Source: Leifsonia xyli
GTDB taxonomy: Bacteria; Actinomycetota; Actinomycetes; Actinomycetales; Microbacteriaceae
Direction: 5' to 3'
Length of the DNA: 64,000 nucleotides
Assembly (NCBI GenBank): GCA_001647635.1
Contig: CP014761.1
Coordinates: 558,001-622,000, forward strand
Within the stretch, counting starts at the first letter, position 1. Every line of letters begins with the position of its first letter. The notes below the pieces were generated by a model that ran no database searches, was not told the DNA's origin, and saw only the letters and a list, made by a program, of their open reading frames with translations. Positions 56,086-64,000 of the stretch are shown piece by piece. A program made the position numbers and the translations under genes.

Positions 56086-56103
56086 TCCCCCAGATCTGGG
56101 GGA
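56086..56103. promoter_or_regulatory. 18-bp perfect palindrome at the App1-family start codon
   Basis: TCCCCCAGATCTGGGGGA (56086-56103) is perfectly self-complementary and its last base is the A of the ATG at 56103. As RNA it would hide the G-rich sequence before the start; as DNA it could be an operator. TAATAC (56058-56063) upstream is a possible -10. Confidence 0.5.
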
Positions 56104-57242
56104 TGCATACGAATGAACCTTCACTCCATGAGAAAATGAAGCAGATGCCTTCTTCCGAATCGCGCCCCGACAAGGTCACCGGCGACCCCGCTTCCCGTCG
56201 CAGCGCGGCGGTGGAGCCGATCATGCACCGGGCCGCGCGCATCGAGGACGCCTTCCACGACTTCCGCGCGCGACGCGCCCGCAGACGCGGCTTCCTCCCG
56301 ACGATCGTGCCGTACACCGGCTACGGCGCGCCCAGCTGGGTGCGCATCCTGGGCCGGGTCGTGCTGGCGAAGGATCCGCGCCCGGGAAGCCGCGCCGAGC
56401 GACTGCACCGCAAGCGCGAGGAGTCGGTCCGCGGCTGGCGTTCGTTCATCAGCGTCCCGCTCGCGAACACGACCGTCACCGTCGAGATCGAGGGCGACCG
56501 CCACGAGGTGGTCACCGACCGCGGCGGCGTCATCGACACGGTCGTCCCCGCGCAGCTGACGCCGGGCTGGCACACGGTCAAGCTGTCCACCGCCGAGTCG
56601 ACGCGCGTCTTCGAGGCGCCGGTGTTCGTCGTCGACCCGAAGGCGACCTTCGGGGTCATCTCCGACATCGACGACACCGTGATGGTCACCGCTCTCCCCC
56701 GTCCGCTGCTCGCCGCCTGGAACACGTTCGTGCTCGACGAGCACGCCCGCGTGCCCACGCCGGGCATGTCGGTGCTGCTGGAGCGGCTCGCGGCCGCGCA
56801 TCCCGGCTCCCCGGTCCTCTACCTGTCGACCGGCGCCTGGAACGTCGCACCGACGCTGACCCGGTTCCTCTCTCGCAACCTCTTCCCCGCCGGTCCGATG
56901 CTGCTGACCGACTGGGGCCCCACCCACGACCGCTGGTTCCGGAGCGGCCGCGAGCACAAGCACACGAGCCTGGAGCGGCTCGCGCAGGAGTTCCCGGGCC
57001 TCAAGTGGCTGCTCATCGGCGACGACGGGCAGCACGATGAAGACCTGTACGGCGAGTTCACGGTCGCGCACCCCGACAACGTGTCGGCGGTGGCCATCCG
57101 GCAGCTGTCCAGCGGCGAGGCGGTGCTCGCCGGCGGCCGGTCGAAGGCCGAGAAGCACAGTGAGCTCTCCGGCACGCCGTGGGTGTACGCACCCGACGGC
57201 GCCGGCCTCAGCGAGCAGCTCACCGAGCTCGGCCTGCTCTGA
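56103..57242 (+). CDS. App1-family phosphatidate phosphatase-like protein
   Basis: 379 residues. The HAD-type motif DIDDT (Asp188, Asp190, Thr192) is in FGVISDIDDTVMVTALPR, followed by VLYLSTGAWNVAPTL and LLIGDDGQHDEDLY. This is the DUF2183/APP1 domain, first known from yeast phosphatidate phosphatase. The substrate in bacteria is unknown. The start at 56103 may be too long; ATG 56136 or 56145 are alternatives. Confidence 0.86.
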   Translation: MHTNEPSLHEKMKQMPSSESRPDKVTGDPASRRSAAVEPIMHRAARIEDAFHDFRARRARRRGFLPTIVPYTGYGAPSWVRILGRVVLAKDPRPGSRAERLHRKREESVRGWRSFISVPLANTTVTVEIEGDRHEVVTDRGGVIDTVVPAQLTPGWHTVKLSTAESTRVFEAPVFVVDPKATFGVISDIDDTVMVTALPRPLLAAWNTFVLDEHARVPTPGMSVLLERLAAAHPGSPVLYLSTGAWNVAPTLTRFLSRNLFPAGPMLLTDWGPTHDRWFRSGREHKHTSLERLAQEFPGLKWLLIGDDGQHDEDLYGEFTVAHPDNVSAVAIRQLSSGEAVLAGGRSKAEKHSELSGTPWVYAPDGAGLSEQLTELGLL

Positions 57243-57276
57243 CGCGCTGTCGGTGGTCTCTGGCAGGCTGGCCTCC

Positions 57277-58386
57277 ATGCCCGCCAGCCGCTCCGCCGTC
57301 CGCGTCTCCCGTGCCGACCTGCTCCGGATGCGGCGACTCGCGCAGGCGATCGACGGGCCTCGCGAGCCGGACGCCGCCTCCGTCGCGCGCCGTCTGCTCG
57401 CTCTGCAGGGCCAGGACTTCGCCGCGGGATGCTGGGCGCTCGCCCTGCGGACGACCGGCGCCACGCTCGGCGACGTGCTGACCGACCTCGACGCCGGCCG
57501 CGTCATCCGGTCGTGGCCGATGCGCGGCACGCTGCACTTCGTCCCGCCGGAGGACCTCCGGTGGATGCTGTCGATCACGATGGATCGCATGGTCGCCGGC
57601 CTGGGGCGCCGGCAGCAGCAGCTCGGGCTGACCGCCGCCGACTTCGAGCGGGCCGCCGAGATCGTGACGGACGCGCTGGAAGGCGGCCGCAGCATCGGCC
57701 GGGCGGAGCTGATGGAGGTGTGGGAGGCCGCCGGGGTGTCCACGACCGGGCAGCGCGGCTACCACCTCATCTACTTCCTCGCGCAGACCGGCCTGCTGTG
57801 CTGGGGACCGGTCATCCGCTCGGGCAACGGCAACCCGACGCAGGCCCTCGTCCTGCTCGACGAATGGGCGCCCGCTCCCCCGGCGCTCGAACCCGACGAG
57901 GCGCACGCGCAGTTCCTGCTTCGGTACCTGCAGGGCCACGGACCCACAACCATCCGCGACTTCGTCTGGTGGACGAAGGGCACCATGGCGGGCGCGAAGA
58001 CCGGGCTCGCTGTGCTCGGCGATGCCGTGACGACCGTTGAGAGCGACGGCGTCGAATACCTGACGACCGTCGAGCTCGCCGATCGTGCCGCGTCCACGCC
58101 CGCGACCCGCGCCGAGAAGGATGCGGTGCACCTGCTGCCCGCGTTCGACGAGTACCTGCTCGGCTACCAGGACCGCTCGCCCATCCTCGACGACGGTCAC
58201 TTCGAGCTGATCGTCCCAGGCGGCAACGGCGTGTTCCAGCCGATCATCGTCGCCGGAGGCCGTGTGGTGGGCACCTGGCGCCGCGACGGAGCACGGGTCG
58301 TCCCGCAGCCGTTCGCGCCGCTTACCGAGGCCTGCAGCACACGGCTGGAGCGCGCGGCGAAGGCGTACGCCCGCTACGCCCGGTAG
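57277..58386 (+). CDS. HTH_42-family winged-helix protein (AlkZ-like)
   Basis: 369 residues of the HTH_42 family, whose members include AlkZ/YcaQ DNA glycosylases that unhook interstrand crosslinks or alkylated bases. RRLLALQGQDFAAGCWAL has Q44-G45-Q46, resembling the catalytic QxQ of AlkZ-type members. The C-terminal domain ends in VVGTWRR and LPAFDEYLLGYQDRS. A glycosylase role is plausible but only inferred. CAGGCT (57264-57269) ends seven bases before the ATG. Confidence 0.82.
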   Translation: MPASRSAVRVSRADLLRMRRLAQAIDGPREPDAASVARRLLALQGQDFAAGCWALALRTTGATLGDVLTDLDAGRVIRSWPMRGTLHFVPPEDLRWMLSITMDRMVAGLGRRQQQLGLTAADFERAAEIVTDALEGGRSIGRAELMEVWEAAGVSTTGQRGYHLIYFLAQTGLLCWGPVIRSGNGNPTQALVLLDEWAPAPPALEPDEAHAQFLLRYLQGHGPTTIRDFVWWTKGTMAGAKTGLAVLGDAVTTVESDGVEYLTTVELADRAASTPATRAEKDAVHLLPAFDEYLLGYQDRSPILDDGHFELIVPGGNGVFQPIIVAGGRVVGTWRRDGARVVPQPFAPLTEACSTRLERAAKAYARYAR

Positions 58387-58396
58387 CGTGGAGTCC

Positions 58397-59488
58397 GTGG
58401 CACGCACCAGCACGAGACGGCGCCGGCTCCCGGCCGGAATCGCGCTCCCCGCCACCATCCGGACCAGCACGCGGGCGCCGTTCCTCCAGGTCGTGAAGAC
58501 GGCGGTCGCCATGATCCTCGCCTGGGCGGTGGCGAGCGTTTTCGTGCACGGCGAGCTGCCGATCTTCGCGACGATCGCGGCGCTGCTGGTGGTGCAGCCG
58601 AGCGTCAACCAGTCGGTCGGACGCGCGATCGAACGCTCCATCGGCGTGATCGTCGGGGTCGTGATCGCCTACCTGATCGGCCTCGCCTTCGGCACCAACA
58701 GCTGGATCGTGCTGCTGGCGGTCGTCGTGTCGGTGCTGCTCGCGTGGGCGCTGAGGCTGACGCCCGGGACCGCGAACCAGGTGCCCATCACGGCGATGCT
58801 GGTGCTCGCGATCGGCGCCTCCGACCCCGAGTACGCGCTCGCGCGGATCGTCGAGACGGTGATCGGGGCCGCGATCGGCGTCGTCGTCAACGTCGCCATC
58901 GTCCCGCCGGTTCTGACGGCTCCGGCCCGTCAGGCCGTCGAGGCTCTCGGCAACGAGACCGCGTCCACCCTCGACCGGCTGGCCGACGCCCTGCGCACGA
59001 CCCACACCCGGGGCGAACTGGATGCGCTGCTCATCGAGGCGCGTTTGCTGCGCCCGATGGAGGCGAAGGCGCAGACCGCGATCACGGCGGCCGACGAGAG
59101 CCTGTCGCTCAACCCGCGGCAGCGCAAGCACCGCGTCTACCTGCAGCACGACCAGCAGCTCTTCGACAGCCTCCGCCCGCTGATCAACCGCACGCTCGGG
59201 ATGACGCGCGCATACCACGACCACTACGACGACAGCCTCGCCGCTGAGCCGACCATCCACGCCATCAGTGACGAGCTGCACCGCGCCGCACACGACCTGC
59301 GGCTGCTGACCCGCGATCCCGACGAACCGCTGGTCGAGCCGGGCACGGAGACGGCCGGTGTCCCGGTGCTGACCGCGCCACTGACCATCGCCACTCCGGA
59401 CCCGCGGCACTGGGTGCTGATCGGCTCCCTCGTGGAGGACCTGCGCCGCATCCACGTCGAGATCGCCGGCGACGACGCCACGACGTAG
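58397..59488 (+). CDS. FUSC-family membrane protein
   Basis: About 363 residues, with around six helices in the first 180 and a long cytoplasmic helical part. FLQVVKTAVAMILAWAVAS and IAALLVVQPSVNQSVGRAIERSIG are the FUSC (aromatic acid exporter/fusaric acid resistance-like) marks. GTG 58397 follows TAGCGT (58384-58389) by seven bases; GTG 58388 is an alternative. Transport substrate unknown. Confidence 0.84.
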   Translation: MARTSTRRRRLPAGIALPATIRTSTRAPFLQVVKTAVAMILAWAVASVFVHGELPIFATIAALLVVQPSVNQSVGRAIERSIGVIVGVVIAYLIGLAFGTNSWIVLLAVVVSVLLAWALRLTPGTANQVPITAMLVLAIGASDPEYALARIVETVIGAAIGVVVNVAIVPPVLTAPARQAVEALGNETASTLDRLADALRTTHTRGELDALLIEARLLRPMEAKAQTAITAADESLSLNPRQRKHRVYLQHDQQLFDSLRPLINRTLGMTRAYHDHYDDSLAAEPTIHAISDELHRAAHDLRLLTRDPDEPLVEPGTETAGVPVLTAPLTIATPDPRHWVLIGSLVEDLRRIHVEIAGDDATT

Positions 59489-59513
59489 CCGGCGACGCGA
59501 CGGGCGGCCGCCG

Positions 59514-61337
59514 CTAGTGCGAGCCCAGGCGCTTGCGGAGGAAGTCGATCCGCGACTGGAGCTGGGTCACGCTCGCCTGCGCGACCGCCGGCCCGCCGCA
59601 CACCCGCCGGAGCTCGGCGTGGATGAGGCCGTGCGGCTCCCCCGAGTTCTTCGAGTAGAGCCCGACCAGGCTGTTGAGCAGCTGCCGCTGCTCCTTCAGC
59701 GTCCGGTGCAGCGGCGCGGGCGGGTGCCCCTCCGCCGCGGCCGGGCGTGACGAGTGACGGCGCGCCTGCCGCTGCTGGCGCTGCAGCAGCAGCTCGTGCA
59801 CCTGCTCGGGTTCGAGGATGCCGGGCAGTCCGATGAAGTCGTGCTCCTCGTCCGTCCCGGGCACGGCGAAGCTGCCGAACTCCTTGCCGTCGTACAGGAC
59901 GCGGTCGAAGTTCGCCTCCGAGCCGAGCGCCTCGAACGCGAACTCCTCCGTGAGAGCCTCGGACGCCCGCTCTTCGCGGTTCGCCTCGGCGACCATCGCG
60001 TCCTCGGGGTTCCACAGGTCGCCCTCGGCGTTCTCCTCGACGACGCGGTCGAGCGCATGGTCGCGCTCCAGCTCCATCGCGTTCGCCAGCGCCATCAGAG
60101 TGGGGACGTTCGGCAGGAACACCGATGCCGTCTCGCCCCGCCGCCGGGCGCGCACGAAGCGGCCGATCGCCTGCGCGAAGAACAGCGGCGTGGAGGCGCT
60201 CGTCGCGTAGACGCCGACCGCGAGCCGGGGCACGTCGACGCCCTCGGACACCATGCGCACCGCGACCATCCAGCGGGAGTCCCCTTTCGAGAACGCCTCG
60301 ATCCGGTCGCTCGCCTCCTTCTCGTCGGAGAGCACCACGGTCACCGGCTCGCCGCTGATCTGCTGCAGCAGGTCGGCGTAGGCACGGGCGGCGTAGTGGT
60401 CGGTCGCGATGACGAGGCCGCCGGCGTCAGGGATGGAGTTGCGCACCTCGGTCAGCCGGCGGTCCGCGGCCGACAGCACCGCCGGGATCCACTCGCCGCG
60501 CGGGTCGAGTGCGGTGCGCCACGCCTGCGCGGTGATGTCCTTGGTGTTGCCCTCGCCGAGGCGAGCCTCCATCTCGTCGCCGGTCTTGGTGCGCCAGCGC
60601 ATGTGGCCGGCGTAGACCATGAAGATGACCGGGCGGACGACGCCGTCCTCCAGCGCGCGGCCGTAGCCGTAGTTGTAGTCGGTGACCGAGGTGCGGATGC
60701 CCTGGCGGTCGGGCAGGTACGTCACGAACGGGATCGGCGCGGTGTCGGAGCGGAACGGGGTACCCGTCAGCGACAGGCGGCGCGTGGCGCGCTCGAAGGC
60801 GTCGCGGATGCCGTCGCCCCAGCTGAGCGCGTCGCCGCCGTGGTGGACCTCGTCGAGGATGACCAGCGTGCGGTGCGCCTCGGTGATGTCCTTGTGCAGG
60901 GATGGCCGCATTGCGACCTGTGCGTAGGTCACCGCCGCCCCGCGGTAGTGCCGTGCGTATCGGCCGTCGGAATTCTTGAAGTCGGGGTCGAGATTGAGGC
61001 CGACCCGGGAGGCAGCCTCCGCCCACTGGCGCTTGAGGTGCTCGGTCGGCGCGACCACGGTGACCCGCTCGACCACCCGGCGCGACAGCAGTTCGGTGGC
61101 GAGGCGGAGGGCGAACGTCGTCTTACCGGCGCCGGGCGTCGCGGCGGCGAGGAAGTCGCGCGGCTCGTTCACGAAGTAGGCGTCGAGCGCCTCGGCCTGC
61201 CAGGCCCGGAGTTTGCCCGCCGTTCCCCACGCCGCGCGCTCCGGGAACGACGGCGACAGGTGCTCGGCCGCGAAGCTTCCGGCGTGCGCGCCGGGTCGCT
61301 CGGACTCGTCCGGCTCGGGTGTTGCTGTCGTCTCCAC
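59514..61337 (-). CDS. DEAD/DEAH-box helicase
   Basis: About 607 residues of superfamily 2. Motif I ATPGAGKTTFALRLA, motif II LDEVHHGGD, motif III LSLTGTPFR and motif VI AIGRFVRARRRGE are present. The C-terminal 150 residues have no known domain. The start is GTG 61337; an in-frame TTG at 61346 lies within a TAGATT hexamer that probably is the -10, eight bases before the GTG. It is divergent from the SGNH gene. Confidence 0.88.
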   Translation of the reverse strand: METTATPEPDESERPGAHAGSFAAEHLSPSFPERAAWGTAGKLRAWQAEALDAYFVNEPRDFLAAATPGAGKTTFALRLATELLSRRVVERVTVVAPTEHLKRQWAEAASRVGLNLDPDFKNSDGRYARHYRGAAVTYAQVAMRPSLHKDITEAHRTLVILDEVHHGGDALSWGDGIRDAFERATRRLSLTGTPFRSDTAPIPFVTYLPDRQGIRTSVTDYNYGYGRALEDGVVRPVIFMVYAGHMRWRTKTGDEMEARLGEGNTKDITAQAWRTALDPRGEWIPAVLSAADRRLTEVRNSIPDAGGLVIATDHYAARAYADLLQQISGEPVTVVLSDEKEASDRIEAFSKGDSRWMVAVRMVSEGVDVPRLAVGVYATSASTPLFFAQAIGRFVRARRRGETASVFLPNVPTLMALANAMELERDHALDRVVEENAEGDLWNPEDAMVAEANREERASEALTEEFAFEALGSEANFDRVLYDGKEFGSFAVPGTDEEHDFIGLPGILEPEQVHELLLQRQQRQARRHSSRPAAAEGHPPAPLHRTLKEQRQLLNSLVGLYSKNSGEPHGLIHAELRRVCGGPAVAQASVTQLQSRIDFLRKRLGSH

Positions 61338-61392
61338 TTGAATCAAATCTACCCGAGAGCACCGACACCCTCGGGCGTTGCAGAATGGAGCA

Positions 61393-62181
61393 ATGGCCGA
61401 AGCTCAGCATCCCTGGTCCCGCTACGTCGCTCTGGGCGACTCGTTCACCGAAGGCATCGGCGACCCGGAGCCCGGCAGCCCGGGCGGCCACCGCGGCTGG
61501 GCGGACCGCGTGGCCGAGGTGCTGAGCCAGAAGACCGACGACTTCGCGTACGCGAACCTCGCCGTCCGCGGCAAGCTGATCAAGCAGATCCTCGACGAGC
61601 AGGTGGATGCGGCCGTCGCGCTGCGCCCCGACCTCATCACCCTCTCGGCGGGCGGCAATGACGTCATCCGCCCGGGAACCGACCCCGACCAGATCGCGCT
61701 GCTGTTCGACGAGGCCGTGTCGCGGCTCAGCGTCGACGGCGCGACGGTCGTCGTCTTCACCGGCGTCGACGTCGGCTTCTCCCCCGTGTTCCGCGGCATC
61801 CGCGGCAAGGTGGCGATCTACAACGAGAACATCCGCGCCATCGCCGCCCGTTACGACTGCATCGTGGCCGACCAGTGGTCGCTGACCGAGATCCAGGACC
61901 CGCGCATGTGGGCGCCCGACCGCCTCCACCTGGCGCCGCTCGGCCACCACACGGTCGCCCGCATGGTGCTGGCCGCGCTGAACGTCGAGAACGACCTGCA
62001 GCCGATGGATCCGGAGCCGCTGCCGCCTCGCACCTGGCGTCAGGCGCGGTCGGAGGACCTGTCGTGGGCGCGGGAGTACCTGGTCCCGTGGGTGCTCCGC
62101 CGCATCCGGCACCAGTCGTCGGGCGACCACATCACGGCGAAGCGCCCGGAGGCGGGTCCGTTCCTGATCAGCAGAGACTGA
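61393..62181 (+). CDS. SGNH/GDSL hydrolase
   Basis: 262 residues with block I GDSFTEG (catalytic Ser17), block III GGNDVIRP and block V DRLHLAPLGH with the Asp and His. The family hydrolyses esters of lipids or glycans. There is no signal peptide. CAGAAT (61381-61386) ends six bases before the ATG, so leaderless. The last 70 residues after the hydrolase fold are basic. Confidence 0.91.
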   Translation: MAEAQHPWSRYVALGDSFTEGIGDPEPGSPGGHRGWADRVAEVLSQKTDDFAYANLAVRGKLIKQILDEQVDAAVALRPDLITLSAGGNDVIRPGTDPDQIALLFDEAVSRLSVDGATVVVFTGVDVGFSPVFRGIRGKVAIYNENIRAIAARYDCIVADQWSLTEIQDPRMWAPDRLHLAPLGHHTVARMVLAALNVENDLQPMDPEPLPPRTWRQARSEDLSWAREYLVPWVLRRIRHQSSGDHITAKRPEAGPFLISRD

Positions 62182-62193
62182 GCAGCCGGGCGA

Positions 62194-63450
62194 CTAGGTC
62201 CCCAGCCCACCCGGGTGCGCGAGGCGCCAGCCGAACCCGGGATCGGGCACGTCCTTCGCGAGCGCGAGCGGCACCGTCTCGGTCTTGCCGTTCAGGGTGA
62301 AGGTGCCCTGTCCGAGGATGTCACCGGTGAACCCGGATGACAGCGGCCGCGTCTGCAGGTCGACGGCGATCGGCGTGTCCGACCACACCACGAACGACTT
62401 CGTCTCGGTGGCGATCAGCTTCGAGGACGCGCCCCACGCGGTCGTGTACGTGCCGAACACCTGACCCTTCTCGACCGGCGTCACCTGGTGGAAGCCGTCC
62501 TTGACGCTGGTCAGCAGCGCCTGCACGCCCGCCCAGAGGTCGTCGTGGGTCGGCGCGCCGAGCACGACGCCGAGGACGCGCACCTTCGTGGAACCGACGG
62601 GCACCTGCGCCGAGAAGAGGAGGCAGTTGCCCGCCTCGTCCGTGTTGCCGGTCTTGATGCCGTCCATGCCCTCGAAGCCGAGGAGGGTGTTGGTGTTGTC
62701 CTGAGCACCGGCGCCCGGCAGCGTCACGGTCTTCTGCGACACGATCGACGACAGCGCCGGCGAAGCCAGCACGAGCTTGCCGATCCCGATGAGGTCCTTC
62801 GTGGTGCTGACGTTGCCCGGGTCCAGGCCGTCCGGCGTGGTGATCTTCGTGCCGGTGAAGCCCTTCTGCGCCAGCCAGTCGTTCGCGGCCTTCACGTAGG
62901 CGTCGGTCGAGCCGTAGGCCCAGTTCGCGAGCGAGATGGCGTAGTTGTTCGCCGAAGGGAGCAGCATCGCCTCGAGCGCCTGCTTCTCGGTCATCGAGGT
63001 GCCTGCGACGACGGGCGCCCACGAGCCGCCGGCGCCGATGACCTGGTTCCAGATGTCGACATCGCGCTGCGTGAAGGCGATCTCCGGTCCCTGATCGTCG
63101 CCGTTGAGCGGCTTCTTCTCGAGCACCAGGAGCGCGGTGATCGTCTTCGTGATGCTCGCGATCGGCACGCTCGCCGCGCTGCCGTGCGCGGCCGACGCGC
63201 CGGGATAGTCGGGCGCGACGATCGCGGCCGATCCGTAGCCGGGCCAGGCGAGCTGCGCCGCGGGCTGCGCGATCGTCTTGTCGTGGGCGGTGACCGCGGC
63301 GGTCGCGGGCACCGGAGCGACGAGCGACCCGACGACGTAGACGAACGCGACCAGGATGGCGGTCAGCAGCCCGAAGACGACGATCCGGCGACGGCGGTAC
63401 ACCTTCCGTGAGACACGGCGCGGCGGATCGGCGAGGACTTGCTGGGGCAC
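62194..63450 (-). CDS. D-alanyl-D-alanine carboxypeptidase (S11-like penicillin-binding protein)
   Basis: 418 residues. One N-terminal membrane helix (residues 23-45) anchors the enzyme outside. SITK (99-102) holds the nucleophile, SAN (166-168) the second motif, and KTG appears in GIKTGNTDEAG. It trims the pentapeptide of peptidoglycan. TAAAAT (63462-63457) ends six bases before the GTG; a CGAGG in that gap could also bind ribosomes. Confidence 0.91.
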   Translation of the reverse strand: MPQQVLADPPRRVSRKVYRRRRIVVFGLLTAILVAFVYVVGSLVAPVPATAAVTAHDKTIAQPAAQLAWPGYGSAAIVAPDYPGASAAHGSAASVPIASITKTITALLVLEKKPLNGDDQGPEIAFTQRDVDIWNQVIGAGGSWAPVVAGTSMTEKQALEAMLLPSANNYAISLANWAYGSTDAYVKAANDWLAQKGFTGTKITTPDGLDPGNVSTTKDLIGIGKLVLASPALSSIVSQKTVTLPGAGAQDNTNTLLGFEGMDGIKTGNTDEAGNCLLFSAQVPVGSTKVRVLGVVLGAPTHDDLWAGVQALLTSVKDGFHQVTPVEKGQVFGTYTTAWGASSKLIATETKSFVVWSDTPIAVDLQTRPLSSGFTGDILGQGTFTLNGKTETVPLALAKDVPDPGFGWRLAHPGGLGT

Positions 63451-63469
63451 CCTCGGATTTTAGCGGCGG

Positions 63470-64000
63470 CTACCGATGCGACTGCTGAGAACGCGCGCGC
63501 AGCGCCCACAATGCGACAGCCGACGCGGACGCGACGTTGAGCGAGTCGACCCCGTGCAGCATCGGGATGGTGACCACGGTATCCGCCGCGGCCAGCGCCC
63601 GGCGGCTCAGCCCGTCCCCCTCGGCGCCGAAGACCATCGCGATCCGCTCCGGCGGCGCGGCGGCGTACTCGTCGAGGGTGACCGCGTCGTCGGCGAGTGC
63701 CAGCGCGGCGATGTCGAAGCCGGCGTCGTGCAGCAGCGGGACCGCGTCATCCCACTCGGGCAGCCGCGTCCACGGCACCTGCAGCACGGTGCCCATGCTC
63801 ACCCGGACGCTGCGCCGGTAGAGCGGGTCGGCGCAGCGCGGCGTGACGAGAACGGCGTCGGCGCCGAGGCCGGCAACGGCGCGGAAGATGGCGCCGACGT
63901 TGGTGTGGTCGACGATGTCCTCGAGCACGACCACGCGCCGCGCATCCCGCAGCAGGTCGGCGGGAGCAGGCAGTTCCGGACGGTGCATCGCCGCCAGGGC
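63470..64000 (-). CDS. TrmH/SpoU-family RNA 2'-O-methyltransferase (N-terminus cut by the window)
   Basis: The visible 176 residues contain SPOUT motif I near DHTNVGAIFRAVAGLGADAVL, then MVFGAEGDGLSRR and TIPMLHGVDSLNVASASAVALWAL, the SAM-binding knot. The frame is open to the edge (ALAAMHRPELP), so the N-terminal substrate-binding part is missing. The RNA target cannot be read from this fragment. Confidence 0.9.
   Translation of the reverse strand, partial: ALAAMHRPELPAPADLLRDARRVVVLEDIVDHTNVGAIFRAVAGLGADAVLVTPRCADPLYRRSVRVSMGTVLQVPWTRLPEWDDAVPLLHDAGFDIAALALADDAVTLDEYAAAPPERIAMVFGAEGDGLSRRALAAADTVVTIPMLHGVDSLNVASASAVALWALRARSQQSHR

Overview
The window is about 64 kb of very GC-rich chromosomal DNA from an actinomycete. 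The protein sequences and the gene order around era, ybeY, phoH, dnaJ and hrcA point to the family Microbacteriaceae, probably Leifsonia or a close relative. The family is a confident call; the genus is not. I see no tRNA or rRNA genes, no CRISPR array, no integrase and no phage genes. Coding density is very high, and genes are often joined by ATGA or GTGA stop/start overlaps.

Layout. 1-5.1 kb: dusB (cut by the window edge), a YbaK-type deacylase, a 1.05-kb palindrome-bounded unit carrying an AbiEi/DUF559-like gene, then a 44-residue cysteine-containing ORF, a DsbA/FrnE protein, uppS and recO. 5.1-7.8 kb: a TRIC-type channel protein, then leuA with a leucine leader peptide. 7.8-17.8 kb: a lineage-specific cell-envelope block (MprF-like lipid modifier with esterase, ABC/FtsX transporter, acyltransferase, two-component system). 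17.8-25.1 kb: the conserved run era, corC, ybeY, phoH, hinT, rsmE, dnaJ, hrcA, with a CIRCE operator in front of hrcA. 25.1-33.1 kb: two DUF4870 proteins, hemW, lepA and small metabolic genes. 33.1-43.7 kb: rpsT, holA, comEC, comEA, leuS and the pabB/pabC pair. 43.7-51.7 kb: cytochrome bd oxidase cydABDC, divergent from a BlaI/M56-protease pair and a DedA protein. 51.7-56 kb: an OpuC-type compatible-solute transporter and a TetR regulator. 56-64 kb: App1 phosphatase-like protein, an HTH_42/AlkZ-like protein, FUSC protein, DEAD-box helicase, SGNH hydrolase, a D,D-carboxypeptidase and a cut TrmH-family methyltransferase.

Main points of interest. (1) Positions 1613-2666 are bounded by perfect 22-bp terminal inverted repeats, each of which is also one arm of a local hairpin. 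One nuclease-like gene lies inside, and the unit sits one base from the stop codons on both sides. A related palindrome recurs at 43642-43690. (2) leuA has a 13-residue leader peptide with four successive leucine codons and two mutually exclusive hairpins that could control its ribosome binding site. (3) Two identical-arm operators lie between cydA and the BlaI gene. (4) More than a dozen start codons lie 5-7 bases after a TANNNT-like hexamer, a leaderless-mRNA signature. (5) cydC has an apparent frameshift near its N-terminus, and comEC lacks a stop until 340 bases inside holA. Both may be true mutations or sequence errors.
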